Positions 62,958 through 64,000 of a stretch of 64,000 bases of DNA are shown here, piece by piece. Every line of letters begins with the position of its first letter. Positions within the stretch are counted from its first letter, which is position 1. The position numbers and the translations under genes are program-made. Under the pieces are notes generated by a model that ran no database searches, had not been told where the DNA came from, and saw only the letters and a list, made by a program, of their open reading frames with translations. Origin of the DNA: Patagioenas fasciata (taxonomy: Eukaryota; Chordata; Aves; Columbiformes; Columbidae); contig NC_092525.1 in NCBI RefSeq assembly GCF_037038585.1, positions 31,150,367 through 31,214,366 on the forward strand, read 5' to 3'.

Positions 62958-64000
62958 CTATAAAAAAATATAAAAGGTAATTTCATATTTGTTACAGTTC
63001 CAGAGAAAAACACATTATCAATTAAGTTTTGTTTACACTTCTGCTTTGATCCCTTAGCAGGCCATATTAATCCCTGATATTCCAGTGGATATGTAAATAA
63101 CAAATTAGTTAATTGGGTAAATATAAAGGAACCTCTGTGGAATCTTTTTCCTTCTAGACTTAACCTTGATTACCATTTACTGATCTTCCTGGAGGGCAAA
63201 CACACTATTTGTTCCACAGTGCAGTACTTTAAGTTCCTACTCATTAACATAACAGAAAAACCTAAACTGACAAAAACTACAATAGAACTAGACCCCTCAT
63301 GATTTAGAACAGAATATATATCTATCCAGAAACTTAACATTTTCTAGGCTTTAGGCTAAATACTACCAGGTACTCAGCTCATAATGCTCTGTTCCATTTT
63401 ATAATGCTTCTGGGAAAGAAAGGCTGGATACATTTAAGCCATTCAAAACGCAGTACAGCCCTCTCCCTCAAGATAAACATGCAAGCAGTTTTACCGTGTA
63501 GATGGAATTTCATGCAATTATATTAAGTTACACTGAATGTACTTATATCACAGGTGTTTACAGCTTTCTGTACATACCAAATGATGGTACTATACCCCCA
63601 AATGCAATTAAAACAGATGCTGTCAATTAAAATAGCAATCCTTCCCAATCAAAACAACAAAACAAAAAAGAATGGAATTTTGACCTCCAATAAAAATAGC
63701 CATTAATATTCACATGGTCTGCAGTTTATGCATACCTTATGGAATAAGGGTTAGGCTACAGGTTATTATATTTACATGTTGGACATAAATGAACTGGAGC
63801 CGTCTCTTGTACAATACCTACTTCCAAAGTCATATCCATCTTGAACACCAGAATAAAATTCAAAAAAAATAACAAGTGGAAGAGAAAACTTTGGGATCTG
63901 ATGTCTAAAGGGACAACAACATGTGTGTACCTCTGGAATTAATAATTCTGCCATAGTTTTAATTAAATTCAAAACGAACAGTTGGACGAGTTTCTCAAAC
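62958..64000 (-). other. SLC44A3: SLC44A3 upstream intron to window edge
   Basis: Reading the - strand from 64,000 to 62,958 I found no match to the preceding CTL3 exon (expected to contain a C-x-x-x-CPE segment). That exon and the N-terminal ones should therefore lie outside the window. A frame open from the window edge to a GTAGGT donor-like site at 63,821 is noted under findings. Confidence 0.65.

Noticed and set aside
1..64000. CRISPR arrays, operons, bacterial or phage genes, tRNA/rRNA genes
   Set aside because: None seen. The sequence is an ordinary vertebrate intron-exon landscape.

Overview
This is a vertebrate nuclear window, most probably from a bird. The evidence is large introns with GT/AG boundaries and exons recognisable by protein similarity, a CR1 (chicken repeat 1) LINE tail near 31.05-31.27 kb, few interspersed repeats, and the gene pair CNN3 / SLC44A3 lying tail to tail as in other amniotes. 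A turtle or crocodilian is a less likely alternative because repeat density is so low. All identifications were made by reading the sequence against remembered families; no search was run.

Layout. Positions 1 to about 260 are the GC- and CpG-rich tail of a promoter island. From there to 19,044 is a long AT-rich intron, read as intron 1 of CNN3 (calponin-3). Coding exon 1, expected to carry about 19 residues, is not in the window and should lie just upstream of position 1. Exons 2 to 7 of CNN3 lie on the + strand at 19,045-23,553, with a 3' UTR and polyadenylation signal to about 24.3 kb. They encode about 312 residues: the calponin-homology domain, three CLIK calponin repeats and the acidic tail.

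From about 25.1 kb to the right edge the window is occupied by SLC44A3 (choline transporter-like protein 3) on the - strand. Ten exons between 62,957 and 31,525 join in consistent phase and encode most of the extracellular loop and the transmembrane core. A candidate last coding exon lies at 26,815-26,874. The N-terminal exons are beyond 64,000. The two genes converge, with predicted 3' ends about 0.8-1.1 kb apart.

The two genes do not form a pathway. Calponin-3 is a cytoplasmic actin-binding protein and SLC44A3 a multi-pass membrane protein. No tRNA, rRNA, CRISPR, operon or intact transposon was seen. The points worth a second look are the uncertain C-terminus of SLC44A3, a divergent cysteine-rich exon in it, several protein-like open frames in its introns with no recognised homologue, and a few ancient repeat relics. 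I see no convincing new biological system here.
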